This document shows positions 23,072 to 30,757 of a stretch of DNA of 36,795 bases, one piece after another. The notes beneath the pieces are model-generated. The model made no database searches. It saw only the letters and a program-made list of their open reading frames with translations, and was not told the DNA's origin. The stretch comes from CAMLLJ01 sp035759585 (GTDB lineage Bacteria; Gemmatimonadota; Gemmatimonadetes; Gemmatimonadales; GWC2-71-9), in contig DASTUP010000146.1 in assembly GCA_035759585.1 (NCBI GenBank), positions 1-36,795 on the forward strand, in the 5' to 3' direction. Each line of letters begins with the position of its first letter. Within the stretch, counting starts at the first letter, position 1. Both the position numbers and the translations under genes were made by a program.

Positions 23072-24354
23072 GCCGGCCGATCGTGATCCGGGGCGGACGC
23101 GTCATCGATCCCTCGCGCGGGGGCGACGCGGTCGCGGACGTGCTGATCGACGAGGGCCGGATCGGCGCGGTCGGCCGGAACATCGGATCGCCCGACGGAG
23201 CGGTCGAGATCGATGCCGCCGGCAGGGTCGTCGCGCCCGGGTTCATCGATCTGCACACGCATCTGCGCGAGCCCGGGCAGGAGGATCTGGAGACCGTCGC
23301 CACCGGTGCCGCCGCTGCGGCCGCGGGCGGCTTCACGGCGGTCTGCGCCATGCCGAACACCGATCCGGTCGCCGACAATCAGGGCGTCGTCGGCTTCATC
23401 GTGCGCCAGGCGCAGCGGGCGGGGAAGGCGCGCGTGTATCCGATCGGCGCGATCTCGGTCGGGCAGAAGGGGCAGCAGCTCGCCGAGTTCGGCGAGATGG
23501 TCGGTGCCGGCGCGGTGGCGGTGAGCGATGACGGAAAGCCGGTCATGTCGAGCCACCTGATGCGCACGGCACTCGAGTACGCGCGCGTCTTCGGGATTCC
23601 GGTCGCGGATCATTGCGAGGAAATGTCGCTCGCCCAGGGCGGTGCGATGCACGAGGGAATCGTCTCGACGAGGCTCGGCCTCAAGGGAATCCCCGCCGCG
23701 GCCGAAGAGATCATGGTGGCGCGCGACATCCTGCTCGCGGAGCTGACCGGCGGCCATGTCCATCTCTGCCACATGTCGACGCGCGGGTCGGTGGAGCTGA
23801 TCCGCCGCGCGAAGGAGCAGGGCATTCACGTCACGGCCGAAGCGTGCCCGCATCACTTCACGCTGACGCACGAGGCGTGCGAGGGGTACGACACCAACGC
23901 GAAGATGAATCCGCCGCTCCGCGAAGCCGCCGATCGCGAGGCCGTGCGGCAGGGCCTCAGGGACGGCACGATCGACGTGATCGCGACCGATCATGCGCCG
24001 CATCACTACGATGCCAAGGAACGCGAGTTCGACGACGCGCCGAACGGCATCATCGGGCTCGAGACCGCGCTGGGGCTCGCCGTCACCGAGCTGGTCGAGA
24101 GCGGACTCCTGACGTTGCCCGAGCTCGTGCTCCGGATGAGCACCCTCCCGGCCCGGGTCTTCCATCTTCCCGGCGGGACCCTCGCGACGGGCGCGCCGGG
24201 AGACGTGGTCGTCTTCGATCCCTCCGTCGAGTGGGAAGTGCGGCCGGACCAGTTCTACTCGAAGAGCCGCAACACCCCGTTTGCGGGGCGCCGGCTCCGG
24301 GGACGGGTCGAAGTGACGATCGTCGGGGGAGAGGTGGTCTACCAGCGGACCTGA
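23068..24354 (+). CDS. pyrC: dihydroorotase (type I)
   Basis: PyrC closes carbamoyl-aspartate to dihydroorotate. The 428-residue amidohydrolase has the metal motif DLHTHLREPGQEDLET, the GKPVMSSHLMRTAL segment, ADHCEEMSLAQGG, HITAEACPHHFTLT-like HVTAEACPHHFTLTHEA, and ATDHAPHHYDAKEREFDDAP with the catalytic Asp. These are hallmarks of the long type I class, which often forms a complex with PyrB. Translation is coupled to pyrB through ATGA. A 92-base gap separates it from the next gene, so the operon may end here, although I see no terminator. Confidence 0.97.
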   Translation: MSRPIVIRGGRVIDPSRGGDAVADVLIDEGRIGAVGRNIGSPDGAVEIDAAGRVVAPGFIDLHTHLREPGQEDLETVATGAAAAAAGGFTAVCAMPNTDPVADNQGVVGFIVRQAQRAGKARVYPIGAISVGQKGQQLAEFGEMVGAGAVAVSDDGKPVMSSHLMRTALEYARVFGIPVADHCEEMSLAQGGAMHEGIVSTRLGLKGIPAAAEEIMVARDILLAELTGGHVHLCHMSTRGSVELIRRAKEQGIHVTAEACPHHFTLTHEACEGYDTNAKMNPPLREAADREAVRQGLRDGTIDVIATDHAPHHYDAKEREFDDAPNGIIGLETALGLAVTELVESGLLTLPELVLRMSTLPARVFHLPGGTLATGAPGDVVVFDPSVEWEVRPDQFYSKSRNTPFAGRRLRGRVEVTIVGGEVVYQRT

Positions 24355-24446
24355 GCGGTTCGCACGGGTTCTCGCAGGGCGCCTTCGACATTAACTTTCC
24401 CGCTACAGTCCCCGCCGCTCCCTCGCCCTGACGAGGATTATCGCCG

Positions 24447-25364
24447 ATGGCCAGATCCGACCGCTCCAGCGACTCGATCGAGAAGCTGCTCGAAGAGCGC
24501 AGCCAGTACGAACAGTGGATTGCGCGCCTGAACGAGACCGGCGCTCCCGATTCCGTGCGCTCGCGCGTCCGCTCCGACTACGAGTCCCGCCTCGACAATG
24601 TGATGGGTCAGCTTCGCGCGCACGAAAGCACGATCGCCGAGGCGCTCGGTCGCCATCAGGCGGACCGCGAGCGCCTCGAGGCGAAGGAATCCGGGCTGCT
24701 CGAGACGCTCGCCGAAGCGGAGGTGCGGCACAGCGTCGGCGAATACGACGATCGCCAGTGGAACGAGATCAGCGGCACGCAGAAGAAATCCCTGAACGAG
24801 CTGAAAGAGGAGCTCGGCAAGGTCCGCTCGGAGATCGATCGCCTCTCGGAAGTGCAGCGGCTGATTCGGGCCGCGCCCGCCGAGGGGGTGGCACCGATCG
24901 TCGAGCCCGAGCCGGAGCCGGTCGTTCCGGCGCCGGCGGATCCGGTCGCCTATGAACCGCCGCCGGCAGCCGCCGCCACCGCACAGCCGGCCGCATCCGA
25001 GCCCGCAGCGCCTCGCTTCGTGCCGCGCCCGCCCGGCCAGGCGCCGGGGCAGCGACTCGCAGGGGATGAGCTCGATTTCCTGAAATCGGTTGCGGTGGAG
25101 CAGTCGGCATCGCTTTCCCCGGCGGCCGCGGAGAAGCGCGGCACCGGCGGTCAGTCCGCCATCACCACGACCACGCCCCCGCCGGAGGTCTCTCCGCAAC
25201 CTGCCGCGCCGCCGGCAGCGAGTCAGGCTTCCGCCGCCGGCAGGCCGGCACCGGGTGGCCCGGCCGGAGCCGTGAAGACGCTCAAGTGTGGAGATTGCGG
25301 CACGCTGAACCGGCCGACCGAATGGTACTGCGAGCGCTGCGGGGCCGAGCTCGCAGCCCTATGA
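24447..25364 (+). CDS. coiled-coil protein with C-terminal zinc ribbon
   Basis: The 305-residue protein has three parts. Residues 1 to about 135 form a charged coiled coil (LLEERSQYEQWIARLNETG, HESTIAEALGRHQADRERLE, ELKEELGKVRSEIDRLSEV). Residues about 140-275 are a Pro/Ala-rich disordered linker. The end is a zinc ribbon with CGDCG and CERCG (four Cys, with GTLNRPTEWY between them). There is no signal peptide or membrane segment, so it is cytoplasmic. I recognise no named family; the layout is that of an adaptor, with the ribbon binding protein or nucleic acid. ATG 24447 has GAGGAT nine bases before it. A bidirectional terminator follows about 80 bases after the stop. Confidence 0.82.
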   Translation: MARSDRSSDSIEKLLEERSQYEQWIARLNETGAPDSVRSRVRSDYESRLDNVMGQLRAHESTIAEALGRHQADRERLEAKESGLLETLAEAEVRHSVGEYDDRQWNEISGTQKKSLNELKEELGKVRSEIDRLSEVQRLIRAAPAEGVAPIVEPEPEPVVPAPADPVAYEPPPAAAATAQPAASEPAAPRFVPRPPGQAPGQRLAGDELDFLKSVAVEQSASLSPAAAEKRGTGGQSAITTTTPPPEVSPQPAAPPAASQASAAGRPAPGGPAGAVKTLKCGDCGTLNRPTEWYCERCGAELAAL

Positions 25365-25445
25365 CGCATCAGTCATTGGTATCAGCTGGATAAGCGGTTA
25401 CGCACCAGGGTTCATGTGATGGATGAGGTAGGGACGGGGAAGTGA

Positions 25446-25474
25446 AACGGGGCTCCGAATCTCGGAGCCCCGTT
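25446..25474. terminator. bidirectional intrinsic terminator
   Basis: A perfect 13-bp stem (25446-25458 with 25462-25474; arm AACGGGGCTCCGA) has a 3-base loop and sits between the convergent zinc-ribbon gene and rpsT. Rightward the stem ends GTTGTGTT, and leftward it ends GTTTC, so both strands end in T-rich sequence. Confidence 0.9.
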
Positions 25475-25496
25475 GTGTTCGCGCCTGCCGGTGAAA

Positions 25497-25757
25497 CTAC
25501 TCGGCGGCAGTCGCCTTGTTCACCAGCTTCGCGAGGCGGCTCTTCTGCCGAGCGGCGGCGTTGCGGTGAATCAGGTTCTTCCGCCCGGCACGGTCGATCA
25601 CCGCGACCGCGGCCGCGTACGCCTCGGCGGCTTCACCCTGCGCGGCGCTGCGCACCTTCTTGATGGCGCTGCGGAGCTGGCTGCGCTGGGTGCGGTTCCG
25701 CGCCGTGGCGGCGGCGGACTGACGCATGCGCTTCTTGGCGGACTTGATTCGCGGCAC
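25497..25757 (-). CDS. rpsT: 30S ribosomal protein S20
   Basis: S20 is a primary 16S rRNA-binding protein of the small subunit body. The 86-residue basic helical protein begins PRIKSAKKRMRQ and continues ARNRTQRSQLRSAIKKV and LIHRNAAARQKSRLAKLVNK, all standard S20 motifs. The start is GTG (25755-25757 on the complement), with an excellent GAGGGAAG ribosome site. It is the only minus-strand gene here, has a near-consensus promoter (25841-25869) and shares a terminator with the convergent gene. A non-ATG start also occurs in some enteric rpsT genes, where it takes part in translational autocontrol; whether that holds here is unknown. Confidence 0.97.
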   Translation of the reverse strand: MPRIKSAKKRMRQSAAATARNRTQRSQLRSAIKKVRSAAQGEAAEAYAAAVAVIDRAGRKNLIHRNAAARQKSRLAKLVNKATAAE

Positions 25758-25840
25758 GGCTTCCCTCGGGGTGCTGAAGTTCGGTAATGACCGTCATCTG
25801 GAATTGCCCCGCAGAAGTTCCTGCCCGGGGCGAGCCGCGA

Positions 25841-25869
25841 ATACTACATGTGCCGCCACCTAAGGTCAA
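25841..25869 (-). promoter_or_regulatory. rpsT promoter (sigma-70 type)
   Basis: On the minus strand, TTGACC (25864-25869), exactly 17 bases, then TAGTAT (25841-25846). It lies about 75 bases upstream of the rpsT ribosome site. Its -35 box is only 13 bases from the -35 box of the divergent scpA promoter. Confidence 0.85.
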
Positions 25870-25882
25870 GCGGCTGAGAGTT

Positions 25883-25911
25883 TTGACTTCGCTCCACCGG
25901 GGGTGTAAACT
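25883..25911 (+). promoter_or_regulatory. scpA-operon promoter (sigma-70 type)
   Basis: TTGACT (25883-25888), exactly 17 bases, then TAAACT (25906-25911). Transcription would start near 25918, giving an 80-base leader before scpA. It is back to back with the rpsT promoter and is the only clear promoter before the long scpA to mutL run. Confidence 0.85.
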
Positions 25912-25918
25912 CCGGCGC

Positions 25919-26002
25919 CTCATCCCCGGCCGGCTCACGCACGATCCCGTCCCGCACCTCGATCCCTGGCTGAGCCTGATCCACGCGATGATCTTCGGAT
26001 GA
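25919..26002 (+). other. scpA leader with site-2-protease-like peptide remnant
   Basis: In the frame that ends in TGA overlapping the scpA ATG (26000-26002), the leader reads GRLTHDPVPHLDPWLSLIHA and then MIFG. This resembles the second metal motif of M50 site-2 proteases (NPxxHxDP, later FG before AKPVPV), which can sit upstream of scpA. There is no normal start codon for it after the promoter except the ATG of a four-residue MIFG peptide at 25988. It may be a deletion scar or chance. Confidence 0.25.
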
Positions 26003-26766
26003 CGCTGCCCACGACCTCCGCCTCCGAGACCAACGAAGCGACCGGCGCCATCGCCGTGGCGCCCGGCTTCGTCGTCCAGCTCGACCTCTTCTCGGGGCCG
26101 CTCGACCTGCTGCTCCATCTGCTCCGGGAAGAGCAGATCGAGATCGCCGATATTCCCATTGCGCGCATCGCCGACCAGTTCCTGAAGGCCGTGCATCATC
26201 TGGGCCTCAATCAGGCGGCGGATTATCTCGACATGGCGAGCCGCCTCGTGCGGCTCAAGGCGCAGATGCTCCTCCCGCGCCATGCGGACGACGAGGGGTG
26301 GGAAGACCCGCGGGCCGAGCTGGTGCGACGGCTGCTCGAGTACCAGCAGATCAAGGAGATTGCCGTCTGGATGGGCCGGGCGGCCGAGCGCCGCTCGCAT
26401 CTCTTTGCGCGCGGCTGGCTCCCGGAGCCGCCGGAGCTGCCGGCTCCTCCCCTTGCGCTCGACCTGCTCGCGCTGCTCGAGGCCGTGGATCGTGTCATTG
26501 CGGCGATCCCGACGCCGGTGCTGCACAAGGTGGTCGCGCGGCCGCTCGATGTGGAGGGCGCGTCGCGGCGGCTCGAGGCGCTGCTCGCCGAGCGCGAGGA
26601 AATCGGCTGGCTCGAGGCGCTCGGCCCCCGGCCGACCATCGTCGACGTACTGTCCACGCTCCTCGCCATCCTCGAGCTCGCCAAGCGCGGCTCGGTTCGC
26701 GTCACTCAACCGGCGCCGTTCGCGCCGATGGTCATTGCCCGTGAATCCACTCGCTCAGCTGCTTGA
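25999..26766 (+). CDS. scpA: segregation and condensation protein ScpA
   Basis: ScpA is the kleisin that bridges the SMC heads in bacterial condensin. The 255 residues contain the N-terminal kleisin pattern VQLDLFSGPLDLLLHLLREEQIEIADIPIA and ADQFLKAVHHLGLN. DYLDMASRLVRLKAQMLLP follows, and a C-terminal winged-helix region has TIVDVLSTLLAILELAKRGSVRVTQ. ATG 25999 gives the expected short N-terminal tail before the kleisin helix and overlaps the stop of the upstream short frame. The end overlaps scpB by 26 bases, typical of this pair. No smc gene is in view. Confidence 0.96.
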   Translation: MTLPTTSASETNEATGAIAVAPGFVVQLDLFSGPLDLLLHLLREEQIEIADIPIARIADQFLKAVHHLGLNQAADYLDMASRLVRLKAQMLLPRHADDEGWEDPRAELVRRLLEYQQIKEIAVWMGRAAERRSHLFARGWLPEPPELPAPPLALDLLALLEAVDRVIAAIPTPVLHKVVARPLDVEGASRRLEALLAEREEIGWLEALGPRPTIVDVLSTLLAILELAKRGSVRVTQPAPFAPMVIARESTRSAA

Positions 26767-27328
26767 GGCGGCACTCTTCTCCGCGTCGCGGCCGCTCGCC
26801 GCGGAAGAGCTCACCACGCTCGAGCCGGACGCGTCCCTCGCCGACGTTCGCATGGCGCTCGACCAGCTGCGCGAGCATTACGACTTCAGCCAGCACGGCG
26901 TCGAGCTGGTGGAACTGGCGGGCGGGTGGCAGATCGTCACGCGCGCGGTCCACGCCGCGGCCATCGAGCGCGCGCAGTTCTCCGTGCGCGCGCCCCGGCT
27001 CAGCGCCGCCACGCTGGAAACGCTCGCCGTGATCTCCTACCGCCAGCCGGTGGGCCGCGCCGAGATCGAGGAGATCCGTGGCGTCTCGGCCGGCGGCGTG
27101 CTGCGCACGCTCCAGGAGCGGGGACTGATCGAGGTGGTGGGCCGCGCGGAGGGTCTCGGCCGGCCGCTCCTCTACGGCACGACGCCGCTCTTCCTCGAGC
27201 TGCTCGGACTTCGCGACCTGAGCGACCTGCCACGGGCGGACGAGCTGACGATCGCGCTTCGCCCGCATCCGCCCGAAAATCCGGACCACGCGGAAGAGGC
27301 GGCCGTCTCGATTCCGTCCGAATCGTGA
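26741..27328 (+). CDS. scpB: segregation and condensation protein ScpB
   Basis: ScpB is the winged-helix dimer that binds the ScpA middle region in the SMC complex. At 195 residues it is a usual length. Motifs are LAQLLEAALFSASRPLAAEEL, RAPRLSAATLETLAVISYRQ and VGRAEIEEIRGVSAGGVLRT. The ending part has GRAEGLGRPLLYGTTPLFLE, which is diagnostic. GTG 26741 inside scpA is taken as the start because it directly precedes the first helix. The C-terminal 20 residues are acidic and probably disordered. rluB follows 13 bases after the stop. Confidence 0.96.
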   Translation: MNPLAQLLEAALFSASRPLAAEELTTLEPDASLADVRMALDQLREHYDFSQHGVELVELAGGWQIVTRAVHAAAIERAQFSVRAPRLSAATLETLAVISYRQPVGRAEIEEIRGVSAGGVLRTLQERGLIEVVGRAEGLGRPLLYGTTPLFLELLGLRDLSDLPRADELTIALRPHPPENPDHAEEAAVSIPSES

Positions 27329-27341
27329 GCGGGGGCGCGTC

Positions 27342-28073
27342 GTGAGCGAGATGCGGCTGCAGCGCGCGCTTGCGCGCGCCGGAATCGCGTCGCGTCGGGC
27401 GGCCGAGGAGCTGATCCGCGCCGGCAAGGTGAGGGTGGACGGCAAGGTCGCCGAGCTGGGATCGAAGGTGGATCCGGCAAGGCAGAAGATCACCGTGAGC
27501 GGGAAGGCCGTGCGCCAGGTGGAGCGGCGGTGGCTCGCCTTCCACAAGCCGCTCGGCGTGGTGACCACGGCGAGCGACGAGGCGGGGCGCCGCACCGTCT
27601 TCGATTTCATTCCCGACCACAAGGGCCTCACCTACGTCGGCCGCCTCGACGTCATGACGACGGGGCTGCTGCTGCTCACGACCGATGGCGAAGCGGTGAG
27701 CCGCCTGACGCATCCGCGCTACCGGATTCCGCGCCGCTATACCGCGCTCGTGCACGGCCGCTCCACCGGCGAGCTCGAAGCGCTCGTGCGGCAGCGGGTC
27801 GTGATCGACGGCCGTCCGGTGGAACCGACCGCCGTGCGCGTGCGTCCGGGGAAGGAGGGGCGCTCGATCCTCGACGTGACGCTCGAGGAAGGGCGCAATC
27901 GCATTGTCCGGCGCTGGTGCGAGGAATTGGGGCTCAAGGTCGAGCGGCTGGCCCGCCTTGCCTATGGGCCGGTCCGCCTCGGCGATCTCCCGGTGGGCCG
28001 GTACCGCCCGCTGACGCCGGACGAGGAGAAGGCACTCTACAAGGCGGTCCGGCTCGATCCGGACCAGGAATGA
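27342..28073 (+). CDS. rluB: 23S rRNA pseudouridine synthase, RluB/RsuA family
   Basis: These enzymes convert a specific uridine of rRNA (U2605 of 23S for RluB) to pseudouridine. The 243 residues begin with an S4 RNA-binding domain (LQRALARAGIASRRAAEELI, RAGKVRVDGKVAELG). The catalytic domain has GRLDVMTTGLLLLT with the nucleophile Asp103, and closing motifs EEGRNRIVRRWCEELG and RLARLAYGPVRLGDLPVG. scpA-scpB-rluB is a common gene order across bacteria, which favours RluB over RsuA. The start is GTG 27342; ATG 27351 is possible and removes three residues. The stop is 14 bases before moxR. Confidence 0.93.
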   Translation: MSEMRLQRALARAGIASRRAAEELIRAGKVRVDGKVAELGSKVDPARQKITVSGKAVRQVERRWLAFHKPLGVVTTASDEAGRRTVFDFIPDHKGLTYVGRLDVMTTGLLLLTTDGEAVSRLTHPRYRIPRRYTALVHGRSTGELEALVRQRVVIDGRPVEPTAVRVRPGKEGRSILDVTLEEGRNRIVRRWCEELGLKVERLARLAYGPVRLGDLPVGRYRPLTPDEEKALYKAVRLDPDQE

Positions 28074-28089
28074 TCACGGGAGCGTGACG

Positions 28090-29055
28090 ATGGCGGTTCA
28101 GGCAATCGAGGACGCGCTGTTCGGGCGCGTCGTCACCGAAGTTTCCAAGCGGATCGTCGGCCAGGATATGATGGTCGAACGGCTGCTCATCGGCCTCCTC
28201 ACGGGCGGGCATATCCTGCTCGAGGGCGTCCCCGGCCTCGCGAAGACGCTCTCGGTGCGCACGCTCGCCGAGATCATCCACGCGAGCTTCTCCCGCATCC
28301 AGTTCACGCCCGATCTCCTTCCGGCCGACGTCATCGGCACCATGGTCTTCGACCAGAAGACCCAGGAATTCCACGTGAAGCGCGGACCGCTCTTCGCGCA
28401 CATCATTCTCGCCGACGAGATCAACCGGGCGCCGGCCAAGGTGCAGGCGGCGCTCCTCGAGGCGATGCAGGAGAAGCAGGTCACGATCGGCGGGACCACC
28501 TTCCAGCTCGAGGAGCCGTTCCTCGTGCTCGCCACGCAGAATCCGATCGAGAACGAAGGCACCTATCCGCTGCCCGAGGCGCAGCTCGACCGGTTCATGC
28601 TCAAGGTCCGCGTCGGATATCCCTCGCGCGACGAAGAGCGTGAAGTGCTGCAGCGCCTGGGCGGCGGGCAGGAGATCGAAGTCGAGCGGCTGCTCGAGCC
28701 GCGCGCCATCCTGGAGGCGCGAGCGGCGATCGCGGGGCTGTACATGGACCCCAAGGTGCTCGACTACGTCGTGGACCTGGTCCGCGCCACCCGCGATCCT
28801 TCCGCCGTCGGCGTCAGCGACCTCAAGCCGCTCATCGCGTTCGGCGCGTCGCCGCGCGCCTCGCTCGCGCTCGCGGCCGCCGCGCGCGCGCACGCGTTCA
28901 TCCGGGGCCGCAACTACGTCGTGCCGGAGGATGTGCGCTCGCTCGCGCCCGACGTGCTTCGCCACCGCGTCGTCCTCACCTTCGAGGCGGAAGCGGAGAA
29001 CGTCACGAGCGACGACGTGGTGAGCCGCCTGCTGGAGGCGGTCAAGGCGCCGTAG
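28090..29055 (+). CDS. MoxR-family AAA+ ATPase
   Basis: MoxR ATPases act as chaperones that mature or activate von Willebrand-domain proteins, which is what follows here. The 321 residues show Walker A EGVPGLAKT, the MoxR insert FTPDLLPADVIGT, Walker B HIILADEINRAPAKVQ, and sensor/arginine region ATQNPIENEGTYPLPEAQLD. ATG 28090 is preferred over GTG 28084 because GGGAG (28078-28082) is correctly placed only for the ATG. It starts the Bat cluster (moxR, DUF58, membrane protein, batA, batB/C, batD/E), with the DUF58 gene two bases downstream. In Bacteroides and Leptospira such clusters are linked to aerotolerance or envelope stress. Confidence 0.95.
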   Translation: MAVQAIEDALFGRVVTEVSKRIVGQDMMVERLLIGLLTGGHILLEGVPGLAKTLSVRTLAEIIHASFSRIQFTPDLLPADVIGTMVFDQKTQEFHVKRGPLFAHIILADEINRAPAKVQAALLEAMQEKQVTIGGTTFQLEEPFLVLATQNPIENEGTYPLPEAQLDRFMLKVRVGYPSRDEEREVLQRLGGGQEIEVERLLEPRAILEARAAIAGLYMDPKVLDYVVDLVRATRDPSAVGVSDLKPLIAFGASPRASLALAAAARAHAFIRGRNYVVPEDVRSLAPDVLRHRVVLTFEAEAENVTSDDVVSRLLEAVKAP

Positions 29056-29057
29056 GC

Positions 29058-29945
29058 ATGGCGACGGTCTCTCCCGATGTCCTGAAGCAGGTGAAGGCGA
29101 TCGAGCTGCGCACCCGCGGCCTCGTCACGTCCCTCTTTGCCGGCGAGTACCGCTCGCTCTTCCGCGGGCAGGGAATGGAATTCGCCGAGGTGCGCGCCTA
29201 CGAGCACGGCGACGATTTCCGCGCCATCGACTGGAACGTCTCCGCCCGGCTCGCGAGCCCCTACGTCAAGACTTTCACCGAGGAGCGCGAGCTCACCGTC
29301 ATGCTCGTGGTGGACCAGTCCGGATCCACCCGGTTCGGCGAGCCGATGACGAAGGCGGCGCTTTCCGTGGAAGTGGGCGCGGTGCTCGCACTCGCCGCCG
29401 CCGCGCAGAACGACCGCGTGGGTGCGCTCCTCTTCGCGGACGAGGTCGAGCGCGTGGTCCCGCCCAGGAAGGGGCGGCGGCATGCGCTCCGCGTGATCCG
29501 CGACCTGATCGCGTTCGCGCCGGAGGGCCGCCGCACCAATCTCGCCGCGAGCCTGACCTACGCTACGCGCCTGCTCCGCCACCACAGCATCGTCGTCGTT
29601 CTCTCCGATTTTCTCGCCGAAGGGTGGGAGAAGCCATTGCGCCGGCTCGCGGCGCGCCACGAGGTCGTGGCCATCGTCGTGAGCGATCCGCGCGAGCGTG
29701 ACCTTCCCGAGTCGGGGTGGATCGAGCTGGCCGACGCCGAGACCGGTCGCCGCGTGCTCGTGGACACCGGCGACCGCACCGTGCGCGACCGGGTGCGCAC
29801 CCTCGCCGAGAAGCGGCGCGAAGAGCGCGCACGGATGCTCTCGGCGGCCGGGGTCGATACCGTGCAGCTCACGACGGGCACCGACTACGCGATCCCACTC
29901 CGGCGCGCCTTCGCGCTCAGGGCGCGCAGGCTCCGCCGCGGATGA
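29058..29945 (+). CDS. DUF58 von Willebrand-like protein
   Basis: DUF58 proteins are the cytosolic von Willebrand-type partners of MoxR ATPases. The 295-residue protein has the family signature RGLVTSLFAGEYRSLFRGQG, FAEVRAYEHGDDFRAIDWNV and SARLASPYVKTFTEERELTV. It then has VVDQSGSTRFG, a degenerate metal-site motif (DQSGS, compare DxSxS), and VLSDFLAEGW. There is no membrane segment, unlike many longer DUF58 proteins. It lies between moxR (2-base gap) and the membrane protein at 29942 (ATGA overlap). Its exact role in the complex is unknown. Confidence 0.94.
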   Translation: MATVSPDVLKQVKAIELRTRGLVTSLFAGEYRSLFRGQGMEFAEVRAYEHGDDFRAIDWNVSARLASPYVKTFTEERELTVMLVVDQSGSTRFGEPMTKAALSVEVGAVLALAAAAQNDRVGALLFADEVERVVPPRKGRRHALRVIRDLIAFAPEGRRTNLAASLTYATRLLRHHSIVVVLSDFLAEGWEKPLRRLAARHEVVAIVVSDPRERDLPESGWIELADAETGRRVLVDTGDRTVRDRVRTLAEKRREERARMLSAAGVDTVQLTTGTDYAIPLRRAFALRARRLRRG

Positions 29946-30757
29946 GCGTCGCGGCGGTCTGCTTCGCCCTCGCCTCGCTGCAAGGCGCGGCGCAGCTCCC
30001 GACGGTGGGCGACACGATCTGGGTCCGCCGCGCCGTTCGCCTCCCGCCCCGGTATACGGCGCGCGCGCCGATCTGGGAGCCCGAAGGGGACATCGAGCTC
30101 CTCGGCCACCCCGAGCTCACGCTGCGTGCCGATTCGGCGATCCTCCGCTATCCCCTGGTCGCGTGGACGCCGGGCATCCATACGGTCGAGATCCCCTCGC
30201 CGACGTTGCTCGCTCCCGATGGCGCCATCGACTCGCTGGCGCCGGCGACCGTGCGCCTCCAGGTCGCGAGCGTCCTGCCCGACCTTCCCGACAGCGCGAT
30301 CGCGCCGCAGCCCGGCGCGAGCATCGTCGCGCGACCGTCCGCATCGCTGCTTCCACTCGTTCTCCTCGGCGTCGCCGCGCTCGCCGTGCTCGCGCCGCTG
30401 CACTGGTGGTGGCGGCGGCGCGGGAAGCCGCTTCCGCCCGCGCCTTCGCCCGAGCCGACTCCGGTGCCGGTCGAGCGCTGGGCCGGCGCCGGTGAGGCGC
30501 GCTCGGTGCTCGCGCTCGCCGCGGCACGCCTCCGCGGCGCAATCCGCGCCGCCGACCCCGACGCGCATGAGGGCCTCGACACCGCGAGCTGCATCGTGCT
30601 GCTCAGAGAGCGCCACCCGGAGTGGCCGGTGGCCGGGATCGAGGAGACGCTCCGGGCCATCGATGCGATGCGCTTTGCCCCGGGGACCTCCGAGGATGCG
30701 CTCGCGCTCCACCGGCATGCGGAAGCGCTCGCTGCGCGCGTAGGCGGTGGCGCATGA
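29942..30757 (+). CDS. Bat-cluster membrane protein (DUF4381-like position)
   Basis: This 271-residue protein occupies the slot between DUF58 and batA where DUF4381-type membrane proteins usually lie. It has an N-terminal hydrophobic export region (AAVCFALASLQGAAQ) and a periplasmic beta-rich domain (VGDTIWVRRAVRLPPRYTA to LQVASVLPDLPD). One membrane helix follows (ASLLPLVLLGVAALAVLAPL), then WWWRRRG, a Pro-rich linker and a helical cytoplasmic end (ALDTASCIVLL-like region, LRAIDAMRFAPG). The helix plus basic stop-transfer orients the C-terminus inside. It overlaps both neighbours by ATGA. Similarity to DUF4381 is by layout; I could not confirm a signature motif. Confidence 0.75.
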   Translation: MSVAAVCFALASLQGAAQLPTVGDTIWVRRAVRLPPRYTARAPIWEPEGDIELLGHPELTLRADSAILRYPLVAWTPGIHTVEIPSPTLLAPDGAIDSLAPATVRLQVASVLPDLPDSAIAPQPGASIVARPSASLLPLVLLGVAALAVLAPLHWWWRRRGKPLPPAPSPEPTPVPVERWAGAGEARSVLALAAARLRGAIRAADPDAHEGLDTASCIVLLRERHPEWPVAGIEETLRAIDAMRFAPGTSEDALALHRHAEALAARVGGGA

